Below, in pieces: positions 41,593 to 52,610 of a DNA stretch of 64,000 nucleotides. Numbering within the stretch: position 1 is the first letter of the stretch; each line of letters starts with the position of its first letter. The notes under the pieces are model-generated. The model saw nothing but the letters and a program-made list of their open reading frames with translations. It was not told the DNA's origin and did not search any database. Both the position numbers and the translations under genes were made by a program. Origin of the DNA: Ichthyophis bannanicus (Eukaryota; Chordata; Amphibia; Gymnophiona; Ichthyophiidae); contig CM066047.1 of the NCBI GenBank assembly GCA_033557465.1, positions 1,302,001-1,366,000 on the forward strand. The letters run 5' to 3'.

Positions 41593-43155
41593 TTAATCAT
41601 CATATTTTTTGTGCCTCTTGGGGTTTAGAACCTGCAGTTGGCTTCTTCTCAGTAGAAGCCTTCCACTGCTTTCATTCTAAACTCTAGGCATGGATCTCTT
41701 TTCACAAGACATCCATTTTTCTCTGTTATACGAGCTCTTAGGATGTTCATGCCTATAGGTTACAGGTTTCTCCTCTTCTTCCTGCTAGGAAAAGAGGTTT
41801 AACAACTATCAAACGATAGTTTTCTGTACCAGCATGAATTTTTCCTTTCTACAGACTTACCACATTGTAAGTCTCCATTCAGCTCCATCTTCTCTACCCT
41901 CTTACCAAGCATTTCCTCTGTAAGAGTGGTACTATTACACTGGAGGGCTTCTTCTTCAGCCCCTCTAGTTTTGTCACTATTCCAGTGTGGAGTTTTCCTC
42001 TCTGAGTTAACTCCCTTCTTCATTTTTGCTTTGGGGCAGCTTATCAGACAGGTCCAGAGTTTCCTTACTCCTGTTCTGTCTGTTCTTTCTGTTTTTAAAC
42101 AGAAAGATTCTTTCTGCTGTCTTACTAGCAGCTGCCCATGCAGGAGCCCTAGTGATTGGACCACTGGTTCTTCTCCACAAGCATCCAGAGTTGTCCTTCA
42201 CTACATTCTTTCTGGCCTTAGTAGTGACTCCAAGACAGTGGATTCATCTTTCTTGGAAAATCTTATCACTACAGGCTTCTCAGATTGTCTTCTATTCTTG
42301 CCATCTCCAATTCCCTTGGGTTTGGCAGCATAGTTGACGTAGGTACTGGCTTTTCCAGCAGCCAGTTCTATCTCCTAATTCTCCTGCATTATGCTCTCTG
42401 CAATTCTACAGAGAAGCTTTCCACCATGGGCACTTGCTAGAGAGCATTAGGATTTTCTCAAACAGCTGTCCTAGATGGTTGGAAAAGGCTCCCTCAGTCA
42501 TGCCCCTCATGACTGGAAGGGTTCTTCCTACCCTACTATCTCCTTTTTAAAACAAAGGACATGGGCCTTCTCTTACGTGAAAGCTTAAAGAGTTGTTCAA
42601 TTCCCTGGTTTGGTCCTAAGGATTCCCACCGGGAATATGCTCTTTTTTTTCCTTGCAGCTCGTCCTCATGGTATCCTAATCCTTCATGGACAGCGCATAT
42701 TTAGCTAAAGAAAGCATGATACCCTTTTTGCCCCTCAAGTAGGTCAACATGGTATCTCATTCCTATGCGTCTACTGTCCATTTACCATGCTAGAGTTCTG
42801 GAGGACTCGGGACTTGCTGCCTGCAGACTGATATTATCCTCTGCTTTTCAGGTAACCATCCTGGTTATTTCACTGGCTAGCATTCTTGCAGCAATCTAGT
42901 CTGTTCCTTGTCAGGGAGATTTTTCCCCTGACTCCTTCCATCATAACCAGGGGGAATAGATTCTCTATATATCTTCTCAAGTAGGTTCCACCTTCTTGTT
43001 GTTAGATGAATCTTTCCTCTTCACATCTCCTATGTGAATATACATTTTATAGGCATATCTGTCTGCTTAATTGCAGACACCTATATATAGGCCTGTATAG
43101 TCATATCTATATATATATATATATCTATATACATCTCTATAGATATATATGTCTG

Positions 43156-43457
43156 GAGTGGAGGAGTGGCCTAGTGGTTGGGGCAGGGTACTTCTGGCCG
43201 GAAGGTCAGGGGTTCAAATCCCACTAGAGGACAGCAACCTTGGGCCGGAAGGACTGGGGTTTCTAGTCCCACAGGTGCTCCTTGTGGTCTTGGGCAAGCC
43301 ACTTAACCCTCCATAGCCCATGTTCTCTGTAAAATAGTTATCTCCAAGTTATAATGCCCTGTTCAATGTAATTTCAATTTGTTCAATGTAAACTGCACTG
43401 ATGCAGAATAGCGCGGTATATAAGAGAATGTAAATAAATAAATAAAATAAAAATAAA
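43156..43457 (+). mobile_element. MIR-like CORE-SINE, full length, young
   Basis: tRNA-derived head with A box TGGCCTAGTGGTTGG and B box GGTTCAAATCC at 43211-43221. Central CORE-like segment TTGGGCAAGCCACTTAACCC near 43280-43300, typical of the MIR superfamily. The tail GCGCGGTATATAAGAGAATG with (AATA)n matches the 3' end of L2-a (GTGCGGTATATAAAAAATG). Flanked by a perfect 7-bp duplication ATGTCTG at 43149-43155 and 43458-43464. Lies in a TA-rich microsatellite within DIRS-F. Confidence 0.82.
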
Positions 43458-43499
43458 ATGTCTGTCATTTGTGTGTGTATATGTTATGCCCTTCTATAT

Positions 43500-43540
43500 C
43501 TCACTATAGATATATATTATTATATGTCTATATATCTATA

Positions 43541-43584
<44 letters not shown>

Positions 43585-43690
43585 TATACGTATATATATA
43601 TATCTGTCAAGATATTTATTATAGGTAGATATGTATTTACATACTTATCTATCTGACTTTCTATGCTCATATAGATATATATGTCTCTAT
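43500..43690. repeat. TA-rich microsatellite
   Basis: (TA)n with TG/CA and GATA variants. A related TA tract lies at 43083-43150 on the other side of the SINE, so the SINE landed in one microsatellite. Confidence 0.85.
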
Positions 43691-44482
43691 ATGATTCTGA
43701 CAGTTGGGCTCTACCCATACCCATGCTGTTCCAGCATGTTTGGGGTGCTACACACACAACCACTGCCGTGGTAGTTAACAACTTTTCTACCATAATCTTA
43801 AGGGTTAGGTACCCCTGAAGCTCTCCATGTTCCAGTATCTTTCCTAGCTACCACCAGTTAGGAAAGACATTGCGGATCTTCAGTTAATCTGAGGCTCTAA
43901 CGCCTTAGACACCTGTCCTTTCTTTTTGGGATACAAGGTTTTTCCATACCCCTTCTTCCCACAAGGACTAGGCCGGTTTGTCCAAATCGGTCAGCCTTTC
44001 CTCTTTTTGCTCCTAAGAGTGAGCCACTCTGCAGCCAAAGGAGTTTGGGCTTTTTTCCATAAAGCCTTCCACTGAAAGCCTACCGTTTTTGTACTACCCC
44101 AGTTGATCCCTGGGGTTACCTCTCACCTTTCAGGATTCTGACCTCCACTGTTTTTTTCCAACAGGTTTATTACCTCCACTTCACAGTGAGGTCCTCCTTG
44201 AGGTTCCTCTACTGGATCCCCAGTAGATCTCATGAACCTCCTTACTTTTCTGCAATCCTGTTAGGGGAGGTCCATACTGCAATATTTCATTTTCAATATA
44301 TTTGATAATAATTGTCATCCACACAAGGACTTCTTGTCTGCAGTCCTATGCTAGGTTAGCTGTCTTTTACAGCACCTTTCTGTTTCAACTCCTACCATCC
44401 ATCCTGAGGATGCCTGGCGATATGAAGTGTAGCATGTTCCAATCTATAACATGCTGGGACTCCAGGCATCTTAGCTTGGGAG

Positions 44483-44580
44483 TTCCCATATGTGAAGACT
44501 CATTCCTGCTTATTCCTGGAGATAGCACAGTTACTTACCTGTAACAGGTGATCTCTGGGAACAGCAGGAATAAGTCTTCA
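44483..44580 (+). repeat. DIRS-F internal complementary region
   Basis: Complement of the left end, then complement of the right end (AGCACAGTTACTTACCTG). Intact although the ORFs before it are gone. Confidence 0.87.
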
Positions 44581-44664
44581 CAACCCACCCACCTCCCAAG
44601 GAGTTGTATCTCTATCTATCTTTCCCTTCTCTCTCTCTCTCTTTGTCTCAGCTTTAAAACTTAA

Positions 44665-44850
44665 CTGAGGAGAGGCAGTTTGGAAAGGCGAGAAGGCAGC
44701 ACGCAGGCGTGGTGGGATGCTTCCAAAAGCTTTTTGATTGGACGCTGGGAAGCGTTCCCGCGCAGACTCCGTCGGTACCGACGTACCCATATGTGAAGAC
44801 TTATTCCTGCTATTCCCAGAGATCACCTGTTACAGGTAAGTAACTGTGCT
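44665..44850 (+). repeat. DIRS-F right terminal inverted repeat
   Basis: Pairs with 29658-29809. Contains GTCGGTACCGAC and ends ACAGGTAAGTAACTGTGCT. Confidence 0.87.
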
Positions 44851-45685
44851 TTCGCTTGTCCACATTAAATTTCATCTGCCATTTGGATGCCCAGTTTTCC
44901 AATTTATCAAGCTCCTCCTGCAATTTTTCACAATCTTCTTGGGTTTTAACAACTTTGATTAATGTTGTGTCATCTGCAAATTTGATTAGCTCACTCGTTA
45001 TTCCCATTTCCAGATCATTTATGAATATGTTAAAAAGCAGCGGACCCAGCACAGATCCCTGGGCTGCTCCGCTATTCACCTTTCTCCATTGGAAAAATTG
45101 GCCGTTTAGTCCTACCCCCTTCTGCTTTCTATCTTTTAAACAGTTCCTAATCCACAATAGTTCACTGCCTCCTATCCCATGACTTTTTAATTTCACCAGG
45201 AGTCTCTCATGAGGGACCTCGTCAAAGGCTTTCTGAAAATCCAGATACACTATATCAACTGACTCATCTTTGTCTACCTGTTAATTCACACCTTCAAAAA
45301 AACATAAAAGATTAGTAAGACAAGACCTTTCTAGCCTAAAGCCATGTTGGCTGTCTCCCATTAAGCCATGGCTATCTACATGTTCAGTAATTTTGTTCTT
45401 TATAATGGTTTCTACCACTTTTCCCGGTACTGACGTAAGGCTCACCGGTCTGTAGTAAACCGGATCACCCCTGGAAACCTTTTTAAAAATTGGCATTACA
45501 TTGCCCATCCTCCAATTTTCAAGTATTACAGATGATTTTAATGATAGTTCACAGATTGCTAATAGTAGGTCTGCAATCTCATATTTCAGTTCTTTCAACA
45601 CTCGTATGTATACGATTTGGTCCAGGTGATTTGCTATTTTTCAGTTTTTCAAATAGTTGTAATACATCTTCCCGGTGTATCGATA
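44851..45685 (-). mobile_element. CR1-a LINE, piece 4 (RT region)
   Basis: Complement encodes much of RT: NWRMGNVMPIFKKVSRGDP, YRPVSLTSVPGKVVETIIK, DSQHGFRLERSCLTNLL, then a break, MYLDFQKAFDEVPHERLL (motif A), [23 protein letters not shown] (FADD active site) and EELDKLENWASKWQMKFNV. Two ORF pieces remain (44810-45250 and 45281-45601). It joins piece 3 across DIRS-F and piece 5 across DIRS-H. Confidence 0.83.
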
Positions 45686-45860
45686 TTTCTCCAGGACCAA
45701 GCAGGAAGTCAGTCCTCACATATGGGTAACATCGACGTCGATGGAGCCCTTGCGGAGCATTTCCCTAGCTTTCCAAGAAAGCCTTTGGGAATGCAGGCAC
45801 GCATGCGCGGTTCCCTGCCCGCCTAAAGGTGCCATCTTGCTCAGTCTTTCTTTTTCCATG
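45686..45860 (+). repeat. DIRS-H left terminal inverted repeat
   Basis: TTTCTCCAGGACCAAGCAGG onward. Contains the palindrome ATCGACGTCGAT and pairs with 51297-51484. Confidence 0.88.
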
Positions 45861-46103
45861 AAGCCCACCGGACGTGTGTCCTAGTCCTCCCGGAAAATAG
45901 TTAAATTTTTTCGCGATTCCATCGCTATTTTTTTCTCCGGTTCGACGCTGGTTCCCCTCCCGCCGGGTTTGGTACACCGGTATCGAGCCCAATCTTCTTT
46001 TTTCGGTTTTTGCCCTTCGTGGCTGGCGTTCGCGCCCTTTTTTTTTTCTTTTTCCCTGGAAGGCCGGTCCTTTGACCTCGCGGGGACTCTTTTTTTTTCC
46101 CCG

Positions 46104-48054
46104 ATGGCTTCCAGTGGGTTCAAAAAGTGTGATCGGTGCAAGAAGCTAATGTCTCTCACCGACACACACGACTGCTGCCTTTGGTGCCTCGGTCCTGACC
46201 ACGACCCTAAGACATGTGGACCATGTGGAAAAATGTCTTCCAAGGCGCTTCGAAGTCGTCAGCACCAAAAGGAAAGGCTTTTCTCTGACTCGGCCTCCGG
46301 CCGGGCCTGGACCTCGTCTGAGGCCTCGACATCTCGTGAATCGGATCCCGAGCACCGTCAGGGCTCCTTGGACAGGGGGTCCCCCGACCGGGAACGAAAG
46401 AGGAAGAAGCGGCTCACGAGGGCGTTGTCGGAAGAGGTCCCTGGCTCCTCGAGAGCTAGGTCTCAGACCCCTCGACCATCTCCCCGGGCCCGTGGAACAG
46501 GAGAAGCCTCCCAAAGTACCTCGAGTGGAGCCGGAGTCTGCTGGACACATAAGTTCTGTAGTCCTCGTGGACTCTCCTCCCAGAGAGCCGACGTTGGGCC
46601 TGGCGCCGCCGGGGCCCGAGTCGGGGGCTGCTGAGTCTCCTGAGCTGGGTCTCAGGCTGACAGCTTTGGAGAGCAGACTGTCTGCCTTCATGGAACAGCA
46701 GCGAGCACTGATGGCCAGCCTGTCTGGTGCATCTTCCCCGACCACCGGGACATCGACATCGAGTCGACCCCGGAGACCGAGCCGATACTCAAGACCATAA
46801 AGGCTCGAGGTCCACCTCGGTCGCAGTCTCCGTCTCCGTCTCCCTCGACCTCCCATTAGGGACCGAGGGCATCGACGCCAGTGCCTTCGGCGTCAGAGCG
46901 GGTGCTCACAGGCCCCGCACAGTCGGACCCCGATTCCTCATCGGACGAGTCCGCCTGGGAGACGGAGGACGAGGAGTCCCCCGACACCTTCAGGACTCGG
47001 TGCGTCCCGTCAGACTCACCGCAATCTGAGCCCCGGATTATATCCCCCCCCCCCCCCCCCCGGAGGATACCCGGTTCTCGGAGTTCGTCTGGGATATGAC
47101 CACCGCATTGGCTATCTCTGCGGACCCCGAGGTGGAGCCTTAAGCCGAGGAGCTCGAGGCCCTACAGTATGACTCTCCTCCGAAGGAGGCCTTTACTGTT
47201 CTGGTTTCTCCGATGCTGGAACGGCTCCTCTTCCGGATGTGGGAGGCACTGGCCTCAGCGCCGGTTCTAAGCAAGCGGGTCGATTCTATCTATCGACTCC
47301 GGAAGAGCCCTGGCTTTCAGAAGGCGCAGCTACCACACCATTCCATGGTGGCGGAATCGACCATGCATCGCCTGAAAAGTCAGAAGATGCACTCCGCGGT
47401 GCCCCCTGGCAGGGAGGCCCGGAACCTCGATGGTTTTGGTAGAAAGTGCTTCCAGGACTCGATGCTTGCTTGCCCTGTCCAGTCTTACCAGCTGTACATG
47501 GGCATGTACTTGCGAGACCTGGCCAAGGAGTTGGCCGGGTTCTCTGCTGGTCTCTCCGGGGAACCCTTGCAGAGGTTCAAGTCCTTGTCCTCGGGGATCC
47601 GGGAATGCTCCAAGTTTGTCCCGCGCTGCCTATGATGGCTTCGAGGCTTCGGCCCGTGTTGCGGCAGCCGGCATCGCGGCTCGACGCCAGGCATGGCTGC
47701 AGTCATCGGACCTCGAGCCATGGGTTCAGGACAAGTTGGTCGATGTCCCTTGTCGAGGTGAGAACCTTTTTGGCAAGCCCATGACCGAGAAGGCCGCACA
47801 GCTTGAAACCGAGCACCTCACGAGGACAAAGGCTGTCTAGGAAGACTTCTGCCCCTTCTCACAAAAAGAAGGGCTTGGGTAAAAAGCCTTTTTACCCGAG
47901 GAAGGGCACTGCCTACAAACAGTACCCACAGTACCAGGCCGCCCAAGCTGCCCCTCAGGTTCAGCAAGCCAAGGGGCAGGGTAATGGGCCCCGTAGGCAG
48001 AGGACTCCCAAGCCTCCGGCCCCTGCTCCTACTCAGCAGGGTGGGGGGTTTTGA
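46104..48054 (+). pseudogene. DIRS-H gag-like ORF, frameshifted
   Basis: ATG at 46104: MASSGFKKCDRCKK with the second pair CLWCLGPDH, so the zinc-ribbon-like motif is complete. Arg/Ser-rich middle (SASGRAWTSSEASTSRES). Frames change near 46490, 46800-46880, 47110, 47630 and 47835. The conserved C-terminal core reads MLERLLFRMWEALASAP, SPGFQKAQLPHHSMVAES, HRLKSQKMHSAVPPGREARN, then ARRQAWLQSSDLEPWVQDK and the basic Lys/Gln-rich tail ending at 48054. 18 C at 47044-47061 lie at the same poly-Pro site as in DIRS-C. Confidence 0.8.
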
Positions 48055-49965
48055 CTCCTTAGGCATAGCCTCTCCGTCCCTGCTCTCCCAACCCTGCACA
48101 GGAGGTCACCTCACCCTGTTTGCCCACAAGTGGCCACTCATCACTGGAGACAGTTGGGTGTTAAGCATTGTCCACAAGGGCTATCTGCTACACTTCCAAC
48201 AGCTGCCTCCTCCATACTTTCCAGGGGAACCTCCAAGGCCTCCCCTGCACACAGATCTTCTACTTCAGGAGCTCCAAGGTCTGTTGGTGGACAGGGCAGT
48301 GGAGCCTGTGCCTCCCCATTTACAAGGTCTAGGTTTCTACTCCAGGTATTTCCTGGTACCTAAAAGAACCGGTGGCCTTCGGCCTATTCTAGACCTCAGA
48401 AATCTCAACAAATTCCTAGATAAGGAATAGTTCAAGATGCTTACTCTTGGAACACTTCTGCCCTACCTCCAGCAGGGAGATTGGCTATGCTCCTTAGATC
48501 TAAAGGATGCATACACTCACATCCTCATTCATCCAGACCACAGAAGGTACCTCAGGTTCATTGTGGGAGGAAACCATTATCAGTACAGAGTACTGCCTTT
48601 CGGCCTCACCTCCGCTCCCAGGGTCTTTACGAAATGCCTGGCAGTGGTGGCGGCCTACCTGAGAAATCAAGGAATCTTTGTCTTCCCCTATCTGAACGAC
48701 TGGCTCATCAGGGGTCAGACGTGCCAGGAGGCCAGACAAGCCACCCTCAGAACTATTGCTCTTCTTCAAAGCCTGTGGTTTGTAATATACTTCGCAAAGT
48801 CCACTTTGCTCCCCTCCCAGAACTTGGAGTTCATAGGAGCAAGGTTGGACTCTGCTGGCAAAGGCATTCTTGCCAGAAAACAGAGCCCAAAGACTGATAA
48901 ACTTAGCAAACTAGTTTCTCAGCAGTTCACTGGTGTCTGCCAGACTCTGCCTGCGGCTTCTTGGCCACATGGCTTCGACAGTACATGTGACCCCCAATGC
49001 CAGGCTCCATATGAGGCCTGCACAGTGGTGCCTACGGACTCAGTGGTCACAGGCCACAGGCAGCCTCAGAGACAGGATAAGGGTGTACAGACAATTTTTG
49101 AACTCCCTCAGCTGGTGGCTGCACCCACCCAATCTGCTGCAAGGGGTACCTTTTCAGATGCCTGGGTTCACAGTGGTGTTGACCACGGACGCCTCCCTGC
49201 AGGGCTGGGGAGCTCTTTGTCTAGGTAAGTGCACCCAGGGCCTGTGGTCTCCCTGGGAAGCCGCACAGCAAATAAATCTACTGGAACTCAGGGCTGTTCG
49301 GTTAGCCCTCAAAACTTTCTCTCCAACCCTGACTCATCAGTCTGTCCTAGTTCAAATGGACAACCAGGTAGCCATGTTTTATGTGAACAAGCAGGGCGGA
49401 ACTGGGTCCAGGCTCCTTTGTCAGGAAGCACAGGACCTTTGCTTGTTTGCTCTCAGGCACAACATGCTCCTCAAGGCTGTGTATCTCCCTGGCCAGGAGA
49501 ACTACCTGGCCGACAGGTTGAGCAGGATTCTGCAGCCCCACGAGTGGCAGCTCCATCCTTTGGTAGTTCAGAAGATTTTCCTGAGTTGGGGACTTCCATC
49601 CATAGACCTGTTTGCTAGTCCACTGAACAAACAGCTGCCAAAGTTCTGCTCCAGGCAACCGCATCCCCTGCAAATAACAGCAGGTGCTTTTCGGATTCCA
49701 TGGTCTCAGGGCCTCCTGTATGCGTTTCCTCCCACAACCTTGGTGGCCCGAACCCTGTTCAAGATTCTTTAGGACAAGGCCTCGGTCCTGCTGGTGGCTC
49801 CCACGTGGCCGAGACAGCCTTGGTTTCCACTTCTGCTTCAGCTGGCAGTGGATCCCCCACTGCCTCTGGGGTTGTAACACAACCTTCTCTCTCAGGATCA
49901 GGGTTCCCTTCTACACCCCAATCTCAAAGCTCTCAATTTGATGGCCTGGAGGCTGCAAGGCTAGG
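48055..49965 (+). pseudogene. DIRS-H reverse transcriptase/RNase H, active site mutated
   Basis: RT: GGLRPILDLRNLNKFLDKE ends at a TAG (48428-48430). The frame goes on with LDLKDAYTH near 48496-48522, FGLTSAPRVFTKCL, and YLNDW at 48689-48703, where one of the two catalytic Asp of YLDDW is Asn (GAC to AAC). A frameshift near 48850 follows. RNase H is intact in one frame from 48933: VVLTTDASLQGWGA near 49170, LLELRAVRLALKTFS, VQMDNQVAMFYVNKQGG, AVYLPGQENYLADRLSR and DLFASPLNKQLPKFCSR. Stop at 49770 and another near 49875. The D-to-N change alone would be expected to abolish polymerase activity. Confidence 0.84.
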
Positions 49966-50984
49966 TTTGGCTCCCTGGGACCTACCTCAGGAAGTTGAGG
50001 AGGTTGTCCTGGCCTCTAGGAAAACCTATGCTCTCAAATGGAAAACGTTTTCTGTGTGGTGTCAGCTACGTACAGAGGATTCTTTCTCCTGTACTGTACC
50101 AGTAGTGCTTCAGTACTTACTGCACTTATCAAATCAGAGACTTAAGCCCAATTCTGTTCAGGTCCACCTCTCAGCTCTAGCAGCTCACCACTCACTGGTG
50201 GAAGGATATTCTGTCGGTTCACCCCTTGGTGTCCCGCTTTCTCAGAGGCTTGCTTTTGCTCAAGCCTCCAATCCGTCATCCTGCTCCTGAGTGGGAGTTG
50301 AATGTGGTCTTGCAGCAACTGACTCGCCCATCTTTTGAGCCAGTGGCTACTTGTCCTCTCCGCTTCCTGTCCTGGAAGACACTTTTCTTGGTAGCCCTAA
50401 CCTCGGCCAGGTGAGTGAGTGAGCATCAGGCCCCGGTCTGTGACAGGCCTTACACCCGCTTCTATAGGAACAGGGTAGTCCTTAGGACTCATCCAAAGCT
50501 CCTCCCAAAAGTTGTCTCCTCCTTCCACCTTAACCAAGAGGTGGTTCTTCCAACATTCTTCCCTAGGCCTCATGCAAGCCAGGCTGAAGCAGTTCTGCAT
50601 ACCCTGGACTGTAGGAGGGCCTTATCCTTCTACCTTGACCGTACACAGGGGCATAGAAGGGCTACTCAGCTCTTCATATCTTTTGACCCTAATAATTTGG
50701 GGTTGGCTGTGTCCAAGCGTACCTTGTCCACCTGGTTGGCTGACTGTATCACCTGGGCTTACAGGGCGGCGGACCTTCCTTTGCAGGGTCGGGTCACCAC
50801 CCGTCGTGTCAGGGCAGTGGCTGCCTCAGTGGCTCATCTCCGCTCTGTACCATTGGTAGACATCTGCAGGGCTGCAACTTGGTCCTCAAGCCAGACTTTT
50901 GCGGCCTATTACTGTCTGGAAAGGGAGTCCCGTAGGGACAGTGCTTTTGGCCAGGCAGTACTCCGGAATCTCTTTGAGGTTTAG
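49966..50984 (+). pseudogene. DIRS-H tyrosine recombinase, catalytic residues lost
   Basis: Core-binding domain: EVEEVVLASRKTYALKWKTF near 49990-50050 and VVLQYLLHLSNQRLKPNSV. Frameshift near 50220. The first catalytic Arg codon is now TGA (50412-50414, in SAR-stop-VSEH). The His of the His-x-x-Arg block is replaced: TRRVRAVAAS near 50797-50825. Trp (AATWSS) and Tyr (AYYCL) remain. Dead by two active-site changes in addition to the frameshift. Confidence 0.83.
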
Positions 50985-51110
50985 GCAACTCCAGCCCTCT
51001 GTTGGGCTACCGGTGGAAGTTCTGTCAGTGAAAAGCCTTTTTTTGATGCTGGGACTAGAGGGAGTTCTCTTGTTCAGCCTGGGTTCCTTGGTAGCCCAGA
51101 GCTAGGGAGT

Positions 51111-51210
51111 CACCCATATGTGAGGACTGACTTCCTGCTTGGTCCTGGAGAAAGAGTAGTTACTCACCTGTAACAGGTGTTCTCCAGGAGCAGCAGGAAT
51201 CAGTCCTCAC
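51111..51210 (+). repeat. DIRS-H internal complementary region
   Basis: CCTGGAGAAA|GAGTAGTTAC marks the join of the complemented left end and the complemented right end. Confidence 0.88.
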
Positions 51211-51296
51211 AACACTCCCTCCTCCCCTGAGAGTTGCAGTTGTACATAGTTTATTTTTACATTTTTTTTTTGTGTGCTGTTTTTAGCTATGTCATT

Positions 51297-51484
51297 TGAC
51301 TGAGCAAGATGGCACCTTTAGGCGGGAAGGGAACCGCGCATGCGTGCCTGCATTCCCAAAGGCTTTCTTGGAAAGCTGGGGAAATGCTCCGCAAGGTCTC
51401 CATCGACGTCGATGTTACCCATATGTGAGGACTGATTCCTGCTGCTCCTGGAGAACACCTGTTACAGGTGAGTAACTACTCTTT
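51297..51484 (+). repeat. DIRS-H right terminal inverted repeat
   Basis: Pairs with the left TIR. Contains the 14-bp palindrome CATCGACGTCGATG and ends ACAGGTGAGTAACTACTCTT. Confidence 0.88.
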
Positions 51485-52098
51485 CTTTCAGTTCTTCTGC
51501 GGCATCACCTTTAAATGCCATTTCAGTCATGGGCAACATCTCTACGTGTTTCTCAGTAAAGACCAAAGCAAAGAATTAATTCAGTCTCTCTGCTATGGCC
51601 TTGTCCGCTCTTAGGGCCCCCCCCCCCCCCCCCCCGATATCAGTGGTCCAACTGACCCGCACAGTTTTTTTTGCCACGAATGTACTTGAAAAAAAGTCTT
51701 TTACGTGTTTTTGCTTCCACAGCAAGCTGCTTCTCAAATTCTCTCTTTGCCTGCCTTATCAATGCATTGCATCTAACTTGCCAGTACTTATGTTTCCGGT
51801 TTTTGTCAGTTGGCTCCTTTTTCCATTTCCTGAAAGATGCTTTTTTGGCAGCAACCTCTCTGACCTCACCTTTAAACCATGCTGGCAGTTTTTTGGACTT
51901 TGTTCCACTTTAATTAAAGCGTGGAATACAGCTGGTCTATGCTTCCAATATAGCGTTTTTAAACACCCATGCTCGGTGTAAATCTTTATCCTCTAAATCT
52001 GCTCCTTTTAGTTTTTTCTTAACTATTTTCCTTATTTTGTCAGTCTCCTTTTTGAAATTTAAAAGGTAGCATTGTGGAATTCCTTGTCCTACTTCCAT
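51485..52098 (-). mobile_element. CR1-a LINE, piece 5 (5' truncated end)
   Basis: Complement matches CR1-c from about 23000 to 23600, the endonuclease-to-RT linker. It includes the region reading SKKLPAWFKGEVR in CR1-c. 19 C at 51617-51635 interrupt it. It stops near 52098 against the A-rich end of the L1/Tx1 element. Across all five pieces CR1-a covers about 2.3 kb. Confidence 0.8.
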
Positions 52099-52232
52099 TT
52101 ATATTTTTTTTATGTACTTTAAATCCACCATCAGGCAATAAGAAACATCAAACAAAGTCTCCACGGGGGGTGTACTCTTATCCCCTCCGGGAGGCAACAT
52201 AAAGAAATACAACAGGTGGGTTATAACATATT

Positions 52233-52345
52233 ATCCCATCCCCCCCCCCCACCCTCCCACCCTTCATCCCCCCCCAACCCCCCATCCCCTCACCCACCTC
52301 ACAACCCCCCCCAACCCCCCACCCCCCCACCCACCTCACACTCCT
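52233..52345 (-). repeat. G-rich tract in LINE 3' UTR
   Basis: Repeated C5-C10 runs on the + strand, so G runs on the LINE sense strand, able in principle to form G-quadruplexes. G-rich 3' UTRs are known in L1 elements. Confidence 0.75.
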
Positions 52346-52610
52346 CCACCAGCGTTCTAGGATCATATATCCATTAAATGGCAGCTACAACTAGTCAACC
52401 CCCACTCCCCCCTTGGCCAAATCTCATTCAACACCCCACCTGGAGAATTTCATTACGACTGCGAACCCCTAGTTGTTGAATATAGGGTTCCCATGTTGAC
52501 ATAAACACTGTCCAACGCTTGACACTGCCCCTTGCTAGCCATCGCTCCATTAACATCAAATGATGAAAACTGTTCCGCCATTCACCAAAGGTTGGCGACT
52601 GGTGCTCTCT

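Larger units (their letters stand above)
41593..44385 (+). pseudogene. DIRS-F decayed RT/RH and recombinase region
   Basis: Same position and, minus its SINE, near the same length (about 2.5 kb) as the RT/RH plus YR of DIRS-I (2.9 kb), but no ORF. Short DNA alignments prove descent: CTCTCTGCAATTCTACAG and AGAAGCTTTCCACCATGGGC near 42399-42430 match the RNase H region of DIRS-I near 56911-56950, and CTTGCTAGAGAGCAT matches CTTCGCCAGAGAGTAT. DIRS-J has a very similar sequence (61353-62259). After the region, CAACTCCTACCATCCATC at 44391 again matches the sequence following the recombinase stop of DIRS-I. Much of 42500-44385 I cannot align by eye. Confidence 0.6.
29658..44850 (+). mobile_element. 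DIRS-F, 15.2 kb with nested insertions
   Basis: Lineage-2 DIRS. The two TIRs share private changes (CACCACGCC/GGCGTGGTG, TTTTGGAAG/CTTCCAAAA), so they belong to one element despite lying 15 kb apart. Removing the inserts (L2-c 0.9 kb, L2-b plus DIRS-G 8.2 kb, hAT MITE 0.37 kb, SINE 0.3 kb) leaves about 5.4 kb, a normal DIRS length. Gag-like ORF pieces are readable, but pol and recombinase are decayed beyond translation. Confidence 0.87.
45686..51484 (+). mobile_element. DIRS-H, complete structure, mutated ORFs
   Basis: A 5.8-kb lineage-1 DIRS, the fourth one inserted in CR1-a. No insertions inside it. The ends are ambiguous by 1-3 bases because of T runs shared with the target. Confidence 0.9.

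Noticed and set aside
43211..43224. tRNA gene suggested by a perfect B box
   Set aside because: No cloverleaf or tRNA length. The box is part of the SINE head, which runs into a CORE-like segment and an L2-like tail.
43006..43227. ORF with an Ile-Tyr run
   Set aside because: Translation of the TA microsatellite running into the SINE.
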